Shown: positions 43,979 to 56,202 of the stretch, one piece after another
Layout: the number at the start of each line of letters is the position of its first letter
Position numbering within the stretch: position 1 is the first letter of the stretch
Origin: Posidonia oceanica
Taxonomy: Eukaryota; Streptophyta; Magnoliopsida; Alismatales; Posidoniaceae
Direction: 5' to 3'
NCBI GenBank assembly: GCA_037176725.1
Contig: JAZBRS010000077.1
Location: forward strand, 3,286,001 to 3,350,000
Length of the DNA: 64,000 nt
The notes under the pieces: model-generated
What the model saw: the letters and a program-made list of their open reading frames with translations, nothing else
Told to the model about the DNA's origin: nothing
Database searches by the model: none
Position numbers and translations under genes: made by a program

Positions 43979-45870
43979 CTCTCTTACCTCTCTTTTGATT
44001 TCTGCATCGTTGTTTCATTATTTCCGTTTTGTTTTGCGTTTTCTCGCCTAACGGAAAAACATAAAAATTATAAAATCACCAAAAACCTAACAACATGCAT
44101 TTCTTTTTCCATTTGCTCCGGGTTGGCAGCCCTAACTGCTCGGTGATAGGTCCATTAACCTATCACCCTCAGGATGATAGCTCTAACTATCTGGAGATGG
44201 GTCCGTCAACTCATCACCGGGCTGGCAGCCCTAATTGCCTGGTTGACGCCTGTCAAAATGTCTTTATCGGGCTGGCATCCCTAATTGCTCGGTGATAGGT
44301 CCGTTAACATATCATTTTGCATTCCTCTACACCGGACTGGTAGCCCTAACTGCTCAGTTGACACCCGTTAAAATGTCACACTGGGCTGGCAGCCCTAACT
44401 GCCCAGCGATAGGTCTGTTAGCTTATCTTCCTGCACATACATATCATCTTGCACATGCATATAACTCCTAACATGCACTTTTCTCCCCGCATGTACATAT
44501 CATTGCCTACATGCACATATCATTTCCTGCATTCTGGAAAACTCCAAAAAAAAAAAAATCAAAATATGCAAAACTACAAAAACATGCTTTCCCTTTCCGC
44601 TGGTTTTGATTTTATGTTTTTCTAAAAAAGCAAAAACCATAAAAATCACAAAATCCACAAAGCCCAAAAACATGTGTAAAATCTACAAAACACATAAACA
44701 TTTGCATAATCTCAAAAACCTGGCTTCAGACAACAAGCAGCGCTAAGAGGATGTCAAGCATCGACAATCTCAGGCAGGTCTCACTCGAGTAGCGCCATCT
44801 CTTTGCATATGGCCATAGTGTGAAACTTAGAGCAGAACAAAGCTTCTCACTGAGCTAGAAACTCCCAAAAGCGAGATCCACCCTATCAAGAGAGTCCACC
44901 AGACATGGAGAGGACTAAAGCAGAGCAGAGCATAGCCAGAGGATGCCTGTACACATTGCAGAGGCTGAAGGTGTACACCGACCAGCCGAACTCTTAACGC
45001 CTCACCCGGGACCGCTACCCCAAGAGGACGAAGTCATGCATATCCAAAAGAATAGAGATCATGTGAGCAAAAAATATGATAACAAGATATGCATGCTGGG
45101 CAGAAAAGAAAAAATGAAGAAAAAAGTCGAAGAAAGAAGTCGCCCATGAGAGGAGTGACTCGGACAAGCATCGAAGCCCCCTCAACTTTCAACTCCAAGC
45201 ACCACATTGCCAACTGTACGGGAAACCTTATCAGGAGGACCTGGCCCCACCCTCCGAGCGCAGCAGCACGCTCCAATCCCTTATGCAAACAACAACTCTA
45301 CCTCTTTGGCAGGCTAGATGCAACTCCAGTCACTCAAGAGGGGAAAAAGAAAAATCAATCCGAGAGCGTCAAAAGCGGTAGTCGATCCTCAAGGGATTAA
45401 GACGGAGGCTATGAAGCTACTACATCCGACATCTCTACTACCCACCTGCAGCCAAAGGCTATACTCTGCAAAACTGAGGCCTCATCTCAAACCAAGAGTG
45501 AGAATGAGAGCCACCAACCACAACTCGGCATGAAGTTGCTCAAGGATCGAGTCCCCTGAGTCAGGAAGTGCAGAAGCATCCTCTCTCCAAATAGCTGCTT
45601 TGAATCCAAAGCCACCCAAAAACATGCTGTAATATACTACCTTCCCTTCTCCCCATTTTCGAAAACCAGAGTAAAGGATGAGCAACTTTTGCTTGACCTC
45701 GCTCAGAGGCTCCGCGCTTTCTAGGTTTTGGCCCCCCACCACGTTGGGAGGTCTGTGATGACCGGCATGTTCATTGTTTATCACCCCGTGACGTTACATT
45801 GCATGCCCACTCTAAGACCATTGCACACCCACCACAATGGGTCCCTATTTTCTTTCTGCATCATCCTGCA
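43979..45870 (+). other. Non-coding 3' internal region of element C, first part
   Basis: T-rich, then A-rich sequence, alignable with 1213-2870. Five paired-hairpin units lie at 44120-44425 (GGCAG/CTGCT, GATAG/CTATC; GATAGG/CCTATC, GATGGG/CTCATC, GACA/TGTC). Nothing recognisable as a gene. Confidence 0.65.
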
Positions 45871-46061
45871 TTCCTTTGCATCGGGCTGGCAGCCCTAACT
45901 GCTCGGTTGACACCCGTTAAAATGTCACCCCGAGCTGATATCCCTAACTATTCTGTGATGAGTCCGTTAACTCCTCATAGGGCTGATAGCCCCAACTATC
46001 CTGCGATAGGTCTGCTAACTTATCATCCTTCGCATTTCGATTCTAGGGGTACTTCGGCTGT

Positions 46062-46115
46062 CCCCTGGTATCATTTCTAATACCAGGGGCATCATTTCTA
46101 CTGCCCTATCTTATC
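46062..46115 (+). other. Three-arm alternative-hairpin module, element C copy 1
   Basis: CCCCTGGTATC (46062-46072), AATACCAGGGGCA (46079-46091), TGCCCTATCTTATC (46102-46115). Arm 3 is decayed. Confidence 0.6.
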
Positions 46116-46607
46116 ACTCCCCCATCTCGGGCTGGCAGCCCTAACTGCTCAACGATAGGTCCGTTAACTTATCACCTTGCATTTCCCTTTGCATTTACCC
46201 ATTGCATTCCCCACCGGCATTTCACATTGCACGGTGAGCCCTTACATCCATCTCATTACACCGGACTGGCAGCCCTAACTGCCTGGTTGACGCCCATCAA
46301 AATGTCTTTATCAGGCTGATAGCCCTAACTATCCGACGATGAGTCCGTTAACTTATCACCGAGCTGGCAGCCCTAACTACTCAGTTGACACCCGTCATTT
46401 TGTCTAGCTCCTTCATGTCTATCCAGGCTGGCAGCCCTAACTGCTCAGTCGACACCCGTTAAAATGTCACCCACGGGTTGATACCCCTAACTATCCGGTG
46501 ATGAGTCCGTCAACTCATCACCGGGCTAGTACCCTTAACTACTCAGCTGGCAAACTCGTTAGTTTTGTCTCTACTTTGCATTTCGATGCCAAGGGTGCTT
46601 CGGCTAT

Positions 46608-46663
46608 CCCCTGGTATCTCCACCGATACTAGGGGCATCTTTATTTGGCTGCCCACTGGTATC
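46608..46663 (+). other. Three-arm alternative-hairpin module, element C copy 2
   Basis: CCCCTGGTATC (46608-46618), GATACTAGGGGCA (46625-46637), TGCCCACTGGTATC (46650-46663). Confidence 0.65.
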
Positions 46664-47259
46664 ACATTTCCATCTGCATCCGGGCTGACATCCCTAACTG
46701 TTACGGGAGCGTCTACGGACCTCTGCCACACCTTTGGGTATGGTATTCCCGTTGCATTTGTGGCTACAAGTCATCTCACTTGTCACCACCTCTCTTGCCT
46801 GACAGACTCGCTGGCTTGTCACCGCCTACGATACCAGGTGCGTCTGACAACCCTTTGGTATCGTCCCACCCTCATTGGGCTGACATCCCCAACTGTCGCG
46901 GGAGCGTCTACGAACCTCTGCCGCACCTTCTAGTTCGATGTTCCTGCCCCTTTCCACCCTCATCCGGGCTAATAGCCCTAACTATCCGGTGATGAGTCTG
47001 TTAACTCCTCACGGGCTGATAGCCCCAATTATCCGGTGATAAGTCTGTTAACTCCTCGCGGGCTGATAGCCCTAACTATCCGGTGATGAATCCGTTAACT
47101 CCTCACGAGCTAATAGCCCTAACTATCAGACGATAGGTCCGTTAACTTATCACCCTTTGTCATAGTGTAATAGCATTCTATTGCATATCATGGCATTTCA
47201 TTGCATGTCATCATGTAGCTTCCTTGTATCCCCCGTAGAGTCAGTCCTAGTTTGCATCT

Positions 47260-47720
47260 CATCATCACACGGACATCGCATGCTTAGGATTCGAACCCCT
47301 GGTTTGCATATTGCTTAAGGTAGCATCCTTAGCACTCGCAACTCTACGTAGCTTGCCTGCTTTGGATGATACTCGCGGTAGTGCGCGGCCAGGATCGTTT
47401 CCTCGATTTCGCGTGCCCGGCGTCACACTGTATATACTGCATTTCACTGCATAACATTGCATCACATTGCATTCTTATTGCGCTGCTACTCCTCTGTAGT
47501 CATTACACCAACTCCCACATTTCGCTTTCCCGGACATGGCATACTTAGGAATCGAACCCCTGGTTCGTGCATTTCTTAAAGTGATATCTTCAGCGTTTCG
47601 CGGCTTCCTTACAGCTAGCCAGCTTGAGATAACACCCGCGGTAGTGCACGGCCTAGGATCGCTTCCTTGGCATTACGTGCCCGCCACCGCATGCACATCC
47701 ATAGCATCTTGCATTCGATA
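47260..47720 (+). repeat. Two tRNA-like (B-box) units, element C
   Basis: Cores GGATTCGAACCCCTGG at about 47288 and GGAATCGAACCCCTGG at about 47549, with the same downstream strings as units 3738-4640. 47720-48020 is the conserved single-copy stretch before the polypurine tract. Confidence 0.55.
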
Positions 47721-48020
47721 CCAAACCTGTGCTGAAGCTACTTTGGCCCAGCGCACTTTCATCGTCTGGCTTTCCCGAAGTACTGCCCGATGACCTTTTG
47801 CATTGCATTTTCCACCACAACTGCGTGCATGCATCGCCCGCTTTCCCCCAATGGAGTACAGCGCAATGAGCGATAGTGTAAGCATCGCATTAGCATAAGC
47901 ATTGCATCAGCATCTTCATTGCGGCAATGAGTCATGATTTTTGGTGCATCCATCGAATAAGTGACTCACGCCTATAGTAACATTGGCCCATTATCGGTGT
48001 CAGGAGGGGTGTCTTGTCAA

Positions 48021-48069
48021 CCCTGAGCCATGGTCTCGCTACGCTTGACCTCGCTCAGGGAGGGGCATC
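48021..48069 (+). promoter_or_regulatory. Polypurine tract and overlapping hairpin, element C
   Basis: CCCTGAGC (48021-48028) pairs with GCTCAGGG (48053-48060), inner pair GGTC/GACC. CAGGGAGGGG (48055-48064) is the primer tract. Confidence 0.75.
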
Positions 48070-50666
48070 TGTAGACAACCCATTTTGACACCTGCCGGCG
48101 GATCAAACTTAGAGGAACAAGCTCGGAAGCAGCAGATTCAAACTTTCCACCCAAAACCTCAAAACCAGCCTTTTCACCCTAAACTGACCCAAAACACCAC
48201 TTTCAACCCACAACCAATCCGAAACATTCCCAACCACCCAAAACCTACCAAACCAAACCTGACCTAAGCCCAAAACCCATCGGTGGCTTAAGGACTAAGC
48301 AGTGGGCCTGGATTTCATTATTCAGGCCCAGTCCACTGAGTTGCACGTCCTATCGCCACTAGGAGAGGCGACCAGACCTGTCGCCATTGTAAGCGGTGAC
48401 TGGGTTTGGTGCCACAACGACCGACGACTCGACTATAACTCAGACCACCGCCGAAACCTTTCCTGCACAGCCGCTGCCGGCCGTCGACCCCATCCTCGCC
48501 TACCAGCCATCGCCTCGGCCACTTACTCGCCCGCTACCTCCACCCGCTAGCCAACGAACCTCACTAACTTCCCTGGCACCATGTCACCTCCTCACCGGCG
48601 GCCTTCCCACTCACCTTGCCCTCACTGCCACGGCTGCCTACAACCCTGCCACCGACGACTTCGCCGTCCTCAACCTGCAAGCCCACTTACTTCCTCGACT
48701 TCCCGGCCCCCTCACACAAGAGACTACCCCTTCTCTACCATGATTGGCTACTGCTAGAGCCAATAGAGGTGGAGGTGAACCCATTCGAAACCGGCCAACA
48801 CAATTCCACAGAGCCGACCCATTTTTCCATCTCCTCCCTTGCTGCTCGAACCAGAGCGCGTAGAGGCGATCCAATAGCTTTCCACAACAGCCCGGCTTCT
48901 TCTCGAGCCTTTCAAACCTATGTTTTGCATCCCGCAACTGCCGCACGACGAGCTCGCCGCTCCTCCTTACCGCTGCCGGCCAACATCGGCCAGAAGCCAC
49001 GTCTCTGTGCCGAACGTCGTCAAATCGTTCTTGCACCTTTACCGCATCACCACAAACGCAGCCCGATTAGCCCAAGCGCCTACCGCTGCCTCAAGCGCCG
49101 CAGCAACTTCCACGCCAGTGCACTCCGGCAAGCTAGGTCAGGGAGCACAACCATGCATCCCCGCAGGTGAGTAATCCCTCCATTAGCTTCGTATCGTCCT
49201 ATGCATGCTTCCTAGCTAGTTAGCCCTATTTTATCGTAGCTTAAGTGCCGTCTTTAGCTTTCTTCTCTGGCGCTGGAGGACTGCCAGGTTAGGCGCCAGC
49301 GTGAGAGGCGACTAAGCTGCTCCTCCAGCTGCCTACCGGCCGGACTTTGGGCCACCGCCCTGGCCGACCTAGAGCTCCATCTTATTTGCTTTTTGCAAGT
49401 CTGTGATCGTGAATGTTTGCTCTTCATGTTTGCATAGTTAGATCATTGTTTAGCTTTGCCATGGGTTCCTGATTTGGTCCCAAAGGTGGCTGTTTGGAAA
49501 ACCTGAGTTGCAGTGTTGCCACCGCTAACACCGGCGACTCACCTGCAACTCTTGGCCATTCCTCCGGCCAATCTTTGGACCGTCGTATCTTGCGACCTAG
49601 GCGTTCATTTTGCAGTTTGTTTGCATGTTTGTATTCCTGATCATGCCATCTACATGTTCATGCATTTAGTTTGCCATTTTGCATCCATTAGCTAGCTTGT
49701 TTTCGGCCATGAAGGTCGCTATCTGGAAACACTGTGCACGTCTCTATCGCTAGTGTCCCAGGCGACAAGCTCAAGCGCCATTCACACAGGCGACTGAGAC
49801 CTGTTGCTGCTCTAACAGGCGCCATGTGCCTTGCCGATCTCACCGGCAACATGCGCTACAGCCGTTCAGGGCGGCATCCAGGCCTGCAGTTCAGACAACG
49901 GCCAAGCCACCCTTGTTTGCCGCTTTGCATCTTGTTCATTTTGCTCGCCTGTTTACAGATTTGTTTCCCGAGCTTGTTTATCGTCGCTTTGTCGCATTTT
50001 CGCTTTGATTAGTCTTCTAGCACGTTTTACAAAGCCTGCATCTTTTACAAATCCATGTCGCATGCCACTTTGCATTGCATGGTTTTCTTCGGCGTTTTGA
50101 TTTCTCGCCTGCATCGCATTTAGGGCAGTGATGCTTACTATCTGGAGTTCTTACGAACCAAGGCCCACCCCGTTCAGAGCACTAACAATATTGCTGAGCA
50201 CATAGACTGCACGTTTAATTTCCCATACAGGCATTTAAGCAAGTAAAGCATTCATAGCATGGCATAGCATTCCTCGCCCCCTAGGCGTACAGTTAAAGGC
50301 AAACATTGCCGATAATCCTACAAATGCGAGCGAGATTAGCCAAGAATGACCGATTCCTCGGGCGTGTCGGGGGTGCCTAACAGCTTCCCCGCGCGTAACA
50401 GGAGTCCTTACCCTTTCTCTGGCCCGCAGTGACCATTTTGCCCTCGTCCTTGGCACGAGTCAATCATTTTGCATAGCATTGCATTCATTTGCATGTTTTC
50501 TTGTATTTCCCCCAGTTGTCCTCGTCTCCCGATTGAATAGATTAGGTAGCGACTCCATTTTCTGCTTTATCTTTTGTATTCCTTCTTCGTGTCGCTATTC
50601 GTGAAGACCTCTCTCTTTTTGGGCCCTCACCGGTCCGGATCTCAAAGGGATCAGGCGCTCACAACA
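48070..50666 (+). repeat. 3' LTR of element C (2.6 kb)
   Basis: Starts TGTAGACAACCC and ends near CTCACAACA. It has a C/A-rich start, GC-rich segment (48300-49166) ending in CGCAG|GTGAGT, T-rich part, conserved block (50336-50462) and PBS-like relic TAGCGACTCC (50547-50556). It lacks the long A-rich tract and minisatellite of the A-type LTRs. The exact 3' end is uncertain by a few bases because the array that follows starts in a similar string. Confidence 0.75.
49160..49172 (+). promoter_or_regulatory. LTR splice-donor-like site, element C
   Basis: CCCCGCAG|GTGAGT at 49166/49167, matching the donor consensus at the end of the GC-rich segment. Confidence 0.5.
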
Positions 50667-53600
50667 AGCAAGCGGGACTTTGTCCACCTAGACAAAGTCG
50701 AGAAGGGGTAAACTTGTCCTCGTCCGTCCGGTACGAGGAAACAAGCAGAACTTTGTCTGCCCGGACAAAGATGAGAAGGGTCAATCTTGTCCTTGTCCAT
50801 CCTGTACGAGGAAACAAGCAAGCGGGACTTTGTCCGCCCGGGCAAAGTCGAGAAGGGAAAACTTGTCCGCGTCCGTCCGGTATGAGGAAACAAGCAAGTG
50901 GGACTTTGTCCGCTCGGACGAAGTCAAGAAGGGCAGACTTGCCCTCATCCATCTGGCACGACGAAACTAGCAAGCAGGAATATTTCCGCTCGAACAAATT
51001 CGAGAAGGGGCAAACTTGTCCTCGTCCTTCCGGTACGAGGAAACAAGCAAGCAGAACATCATCCACCTGGACAAAGTCGAGAAGGGCAAACTTGTCCTCG
51101 TCCGTCCAGTATGAGGAAACAAGCAAGCGGGACTTCTTCTGCCCGAACAAAGTCGAGAATGGGCAAACTTGTCCTTATCCATCCGATACGAGGAAACAAG
51201 CAAGCAGGACTTTGTCTGCCCGGACAAAGTCGAGAAGGGGCAAACTTGTCCTCGTCCATTTGGTAAGAGGAAACAAGCAAGAGGGACTTTGTCTGCCTGG
51301 ACAAAGTCGAGAAGGCCCAAACTTGTCATCGTCCGTCCGGTACGAGGAAACTAACAAGTGGGACTTTGTCCAAGAGGACAAAGTCGAGAAGGGCGAACTT
51401 GTCCTTGTCCGTCTGGTACGAGGAAACGAGCAAGCGGAACTTTGTCCACGTAGACAAAGTCGAGAAGGGCAAATTTGTCCTCGTCCGTTCGGCCCGAGGA
51501 AACAAGCAAGCGGGACTTTGTCGACTTGGACAAAGTCGAAAATGGGCAAACTTGTCCTCGTCTGTCCTGTACAAGGAAACAAGCAAGTGGGACTTTGTCC
51601 ACTTGGACAATGTCGAAAAGGGCAAACTTGTCCTCGTCCATCTGGTACAAGGAAACAAGCAAGCATGACTTGGTCCTCGTGGACAAAGTCGAGATAGGCA
51701 AACTTGTTCTCGTCCATCCAGCATGAGGAAACAAGCAAGCAAGACTTTGTCTGGCTAGACAAAGTTAAGAAGGAGCAAACTTCTCCTCGTCCTTCTGGTA
51801 TGAAGAAACAAGCAAGCAGGACTTCGTTCGCCCAGATGAAGTCAAGAAGTGTTAAACTTGTCCACTTGGACAATGTCGAGAAGGGCAAAGTTGCCCTCGT
51901 CCGTCTGGCACGAGGAAACAAGCAAGCGGAACTTTATTTGCCCAGACAAAGTCGAGAAGTGTTAAACTTGTCCTTGTCCGCCCAACATGAGGAAACAAGC
52001 ATGTGGGACTTTGTCTACCCAGACGAAGTCGAGAAGGGGCAAACTTGTCCTCATCCGTCTGGTACGAGGAAACAAGCAAGCGGGACTTTGTTCCCCCGGA
52101 CAAAGTCGAGAAGGGGCAAACTTGTCCTCGTTCGTCCGGTACGAGGAAACATGCAAGCAGGACTTTGTCTGCCCGGACAAAGACGAGAAGGGTCAATCTT
52201 GTCCTTGTCCATCCTATACGAGGAAACAAGCAAGCAGGACTTTGTCCGCCTATGCAAAGTCGAGAAGGGCAAACTTGTCCTCGTCCGTCCAGTACTAGGA
52301 AACAAGCAAGCGGGACTTTGTCCACCCGGATGAAGTCGAGATGGGGCAAACTTGTTCTCATCCATCCAGTACGAGGAAACAAGCAAGTGGGGCTTTGTCC
52401 GCTCGGACAAAGTCGAGATGGGTTAAACTTGTCCTCATCCGTCTGGTACGAGGAAACAAGCATGTGGGGCTTTGTCCGCCCGAACAAAGTCGAGAAGGGG
52501 AAAACTTGTCCTCGTCCGTCCGGCGCGAGGAATCAAGTAAGCGGGACATTGTCCTCCAGGAAAAGTCGCAAGAAAGGACAAAGTTGTCCTCATCCGTCCA
52601 GTAGGAGGAAACAAGCAAGCGGGACTTTGTCCGCCCGGACAAAGTCGAGAAGGGGCAAACTTGTTCTCTTCCGTCCGGTACATGGAAACAACCAAGCAGA
52701 ACTTTGTCTGTCCAGACAAAGTCGAGCAGGGTCAATCTTGTCCTTGTCCATCCTATACCAAGAAACAAGCAAGCAGGACTTTGTCTACCCAGGCAAAGTC
52801 GAGAAGGGTAAACTTGTCCTCGTCCGTCCGGTACGAGGAAACAAGCAAGCAGGACTTTGTCCACCTAGACGAAGTCGAGAAGGGGCAAACTTGTCCTCAT
52901 CCATCTGGTATGAGGAAACAAGCAAGCGGGACTTTGTCCACCCGGACAAAGTCGAGAAGGGACAAACTTGTCCTCGTTCATCCGATACGAGGAAACAAGC
53001 CTGTGGGGCTTTCTCCGCCTGAACAAATTCGAGAAGTGGCAAACTTGTCCTCGTCCGTCCGCTATGTTGAAACAAGCAAGCGGGACTTTGTCCTCCTGGA
53101 CAAAGTCGAGAAGGGCAAACTTTTCCTCATCCGTCCGGTACTAGGAAACAAGCATGCGGGTCTTTGTCCACACGAACAAAGTCGAGATGGGCAAACTTGT
53201 CCTCATCCGTCCAGCATGAGGAAACAAGCAAGCGCGACTTTGTCCGCTCGAACAAAGTCGAGAAGGGGCAAACTTGTCCTCGTCCGTCCGGTACGAGGAA
53301 ACAAGCAAGCGAGACTTTGTTTGCCCAGACAAAGTCGAGAATGGACAAACTTGCCCTCATCCATCCGGCATGAGGAAATAAGCAAGCGGGACTTTGTCTG
53401 CCTGGACAAAGTCGAGAAGGGGCAAACTTGTCCTTGTCTGCCCGCCATGTGGAAACAATCAAGCGAGACTTTGTGCGCCCGGAGAACGTCGAGAAGGGGC
53501 AAACTTGTCCTCATTTGTCTGGCACGAGGAAACTAGCAAGCAGGACTTTGTCCGCCTGGACAAAGTCGAGATGGGGCAAACTTGTCCTCGTCCGTCCGGC

Positions 53601-53965
53601 ACGAGGAAACAAGAAAGCGGCACTTTGTCTGCCCAGACAAAGTCGAGACGGGGAAACTTGTCCTCGTTCGTCCGTCACGAGGAAACAAGCATGCAGGACT
53701 TTGTCCACCCGGACAATGTCTAGAACGGGCAAACTTGTCCTCGTCCTTCCAGCACGAGGAAACAAGGAAGTGGGACTTTCTCTGCCCAGACAAAGTCGAG
53801 AATGGGCAAATTGTCCTCGTCCGTCCGGTAGGAGGAAACAAGCAAGCGGGACTTTGTTCGCCTGTGCAAAGTCAAGAAGGGGCGAACTTGTCCTCATCCG
53901 TCCGGTACGAGGAAACAAGCAAGCAGGTCTTTGTCCGCCTGGAAAAAGTCGAGATGGGGAATACT
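50667..53965 (+). repeat. 77-bp tandem array with two hairpins per unit
   Basis: About 43 direct copies of a 76- to 78-bp unit. Each holds hairpin 1 (arms GACTTTGTCC and GGACAAAGTC, loop of four) and hairpin 2 (arms CCTCGT and ACGAGG, loop of nine), separated by GAGAAGGGGCAAACTTGT and GAAACAAGCAAGCGG. Copies differ by scattered substitutions. The array lies between the LTR of C and the 3' region of D and is probably the 3' tandem-repeat region of D (minus strand) into which C inserted. Long frames through it (for example 52003-53022) exist only because the unit lacks stops. Confidence 0.9.
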
Positions 53966-55770
53966 TGACCCGAGGATTCTGCAGAGGGTTGAAGGCCATC
54001 TCGCGATAGATCGAGATGCCAACCCAGAGCGAAAGGGGGCATGATACCATAGGGAGGCCAAAGATGCCCCTGGTATCAAGAGAGGGATGACAAGCCAGCG
54101 AACTTGTTGGTCAAGAGAGGCAGTGTCAAGTCTGAGAAGCTGTCACCATAGATGCAAAATGCATCGGGAATACCACACCTGGAGAGGGGCCAGAGGTCTG
54201 CAGACGATCCCGTGACAGTTGGGGATGTCAGCCCGAGCAAAATGAGACAATACCCATGGGTAGCACAGATGCCCCTTGTATCGAGATAAATGACAGACCA
54301 GCGAGTCTATCAGTCAAGTGGGGCGGCGTCAAGTCGGAGAACCTGTCACCATAGATGCAAAATGCAACGGGAATACCACACTTGGAGGAAGGGCAGAGAT
54401 CCACAGACGATCCCGTGATAGTTGGGGATGTCATCCCGAGGAGAAGGACCCCGTCCACTCGAGGTGAGATCACAGAAGTGTAGGGGTGCTTCTGCAATTG
54501 TGCCGAATAAATTGCACTTTTAACCCTGGGCATGAATGTTGGAGGAGCTTCTCCATTTGGTGGGCCCGATTATGGCAGTGATGTGATTTGACCAGGAGGT
54601 AGCTATCATGCCCCTTGTGGAAGTACTATCCCAACTTGTTCGTCCAAAAAGCAGCTGTCCTGCCCCTGGTTGAGAAATGTACGACGCCTTGCAAAGTTGA
54701 GAGGGAGAGTAGAGGAATGATTGATGCATGTGCGATTTATGCAAATTTTGTTATACGTGCAAGAGTGATTTATTTCTATTGTATATGTATGATTTATGCA
54801 AATTTTTGTTGTATGCGCATGATTTATGCACATGAGTGATGTATGCAAATTTTTGTTGCCCTCAACATTAGGAATGCTAGGAATGCCTGCTACACGGGAA
54901 GGGAGTTGTCCTCAACTCACGAAACTCTACCTGGACTCCTAGACTATAGGTGGCTATCCAGAATGAACGGTGTCTCAGAGGGTGATGTGTTTGGTTGTGT
55001 AGTGAGAAACATACTCTCTGCCAAACTCTCTAGGATCCACACCTACTCTTTTCATTTTTCATTTTTCTTTTGCTCCCTCATAAGCATGCAGGTTTACTCT
55101 ATCCCTAGCTTGGAGGTAAAAGGACGCCTAGTCTAGTGTTGTGGAGCTGCTGCAAGGAAAGGGTGGCTAGTCCCTATAGGAATTGTGGACATTCCAAGCA
55201 TATGCTTCGACTCCTCTCCAAGGTAAGTTGTAGGGAAAAGGGCTATTTTACTCGCCTCTCTCTCTAAGGCTGACTTCTATCTTCATCTTCTGTCTTCTCT
55301 TTTTTTTTATGCCCTTGTATTTTTTTTTGTCTTTTCTTTTTTCCTTTTCCTTTTTTTTTTGGCTCAGACTCTCGCTCACGCCCTAACATTTTTTCTCCCT
55401 CTGGAGGTGTAGGTCCTATGAGGAGTTTGGACACTTCACTCTGCTCTCAATGGATGGTGACTCCCTCACTCACTAGGACATCTATGTAGTGTCAACTGAG
55501 GATGAACAAACTCTTTCCAAAGTAGGCTAGCTCTTCCGATTTTCGTCATCGGGCGATGATTATCACGAATGAGGATGATTTTTGTTTTTTTTTTTGTTTT
55601 TTTTGCAGTTATGAGTGCATGCTGATTATTCTGCTTTAGAAAAGCTAAAAAAAGAAAGCTATGCAATGCTAAGAATGTATGCCGATGCAATTTTCAAATG
55701 CATGATTGTGAAGTGATGAATGCATGGAATATAAGAGAAGAAGACTCTGCAAGGCAAGGATGCAGCCTCA
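53966..55770 (-). other. 3' internal non-coding region of element D
   Basis: 54043-54077 keeps arms 2 and 3 of the three-arm module (TGCCCCTGGTATC on the plus strand at 54065-54077). 54180-54470 has two copies of a segment (CATCCCCAACTGTCACGGGA on the minus strand) also found at 3410 and 46680. 54740-54850 is T-rich with ATTTATGCA repeats, and 55300-55610 holds poly-T runs. No gene. Confidence 0.6.
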
Positions 55771-55772
55771 GG

Positions 55773-55846
55773 TCATTGGTAGTACTTCTTGAGGTAGCAA
55801 GAGTTGATCGGTTCTAACTGCTCAACCTAGTCCATGTCCTCAAGGA
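55773..55846 (-). pseudogene. C-terminal remnant of gag-protease, element D
   Basis: Encodes LEDMD-stop-VEQLEPINSCYLKKYYQ then TGA, matching the end of the element A protein. The internal TAG (55827-55829) stands where A has CAG. TCTAGGGGTGCAG just upstream is acceptor-like, so with the donor at 56200 a 350-base intron joining gag to this tail is conceivable. Confidence 0.7.
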
Positions 55847-56193
55847 TTATTACTGCACCCCTAGAGAAGATTTGTTTGATAACAAAAGGGTTGTGCCAAT
55901 TGGGTTTTGTGGGTTTTGCATTTTTTATGGTTTGTTGCCTTTTTTAGAAAACATAAAATTGAAAATCGACAGAAGGGAAAAGCATGTTTTTGTTGTTTTT
56001 GCATTTTGTTTTTGATTTTTTTTTTCAGGATGCAGGAAATGAATGAGCATGTGAGAAGTGTTAAAGCATGTTTTTGGTTTTTTGAGGTTTTTATTTTTTT
56101 TTATGGGGTTTCTGTTAATAAGAGAAAACATGAAAATGAAGAAGAACCAAAAGAAACGATAGACAACGCGAGTAAAAAGGGAAAGTTGGAGGG

Positions 56194-56202
56194 ACTTACC
56201 TG
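56194..56202 (-). promoter_or_regulatory. Splice-donor-like site at the end of gag, element D
   Basis: CAG|GTAAGT on the minus strand at 56200/56199, after GGTTGCTGA as in I and C, followed by T-rich sequence. Confidence 0.55.

Larger units (their letters stand above)
45880..47160 (+). repeat. Large cluster of paired-hairpin repeats, element C
   Basis: More than a dozen units. Arm 1: GGCAG/CTGCT, GATAG/CTATC, GACAT/CTGTT, GTAC/TACT around CCCTAA. Arm 2: GATAGG/CTTATC, GATGAG/CTCATC, GACA/TGTC, GGCAAA/TTTGTC around TCCGTTAA or CCCGTTAA. The identity of the arms varies from unit to unit while pairing is kept. Confidence 0.8.
41191..50666 (+). mobile_element. Element C, 5'-truncated copy with 3' LTR
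   Basis: It begins in leader sequence fused to gag of B and runs through a broken gag, a donor-like site, a hairpin-rich 3' region, tRNA-like units, a polypurine tract and an LTR (48070-50666). Internally it is close to element I, but its LTR is shorter and different, so the two families share internal parts while their LTRs have diverged. No pol, protease or PMD frame is present. Confidence 0.8.

Noticed and set aside
50714..53022. Long open frames of over 300 codons through the 77-bp array
   Set aside because: The unit contains no stop in several frames and is not a multiple of three, so frames rotate through all readings; the peptides are repetitive and have no domain.
50667..53965. CRISPR-like pattern of repeats with hairpins
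   Set aside because: Units are contiguous with no unique spacers, there are no cas genes, and the context is a plant retrotransposon.
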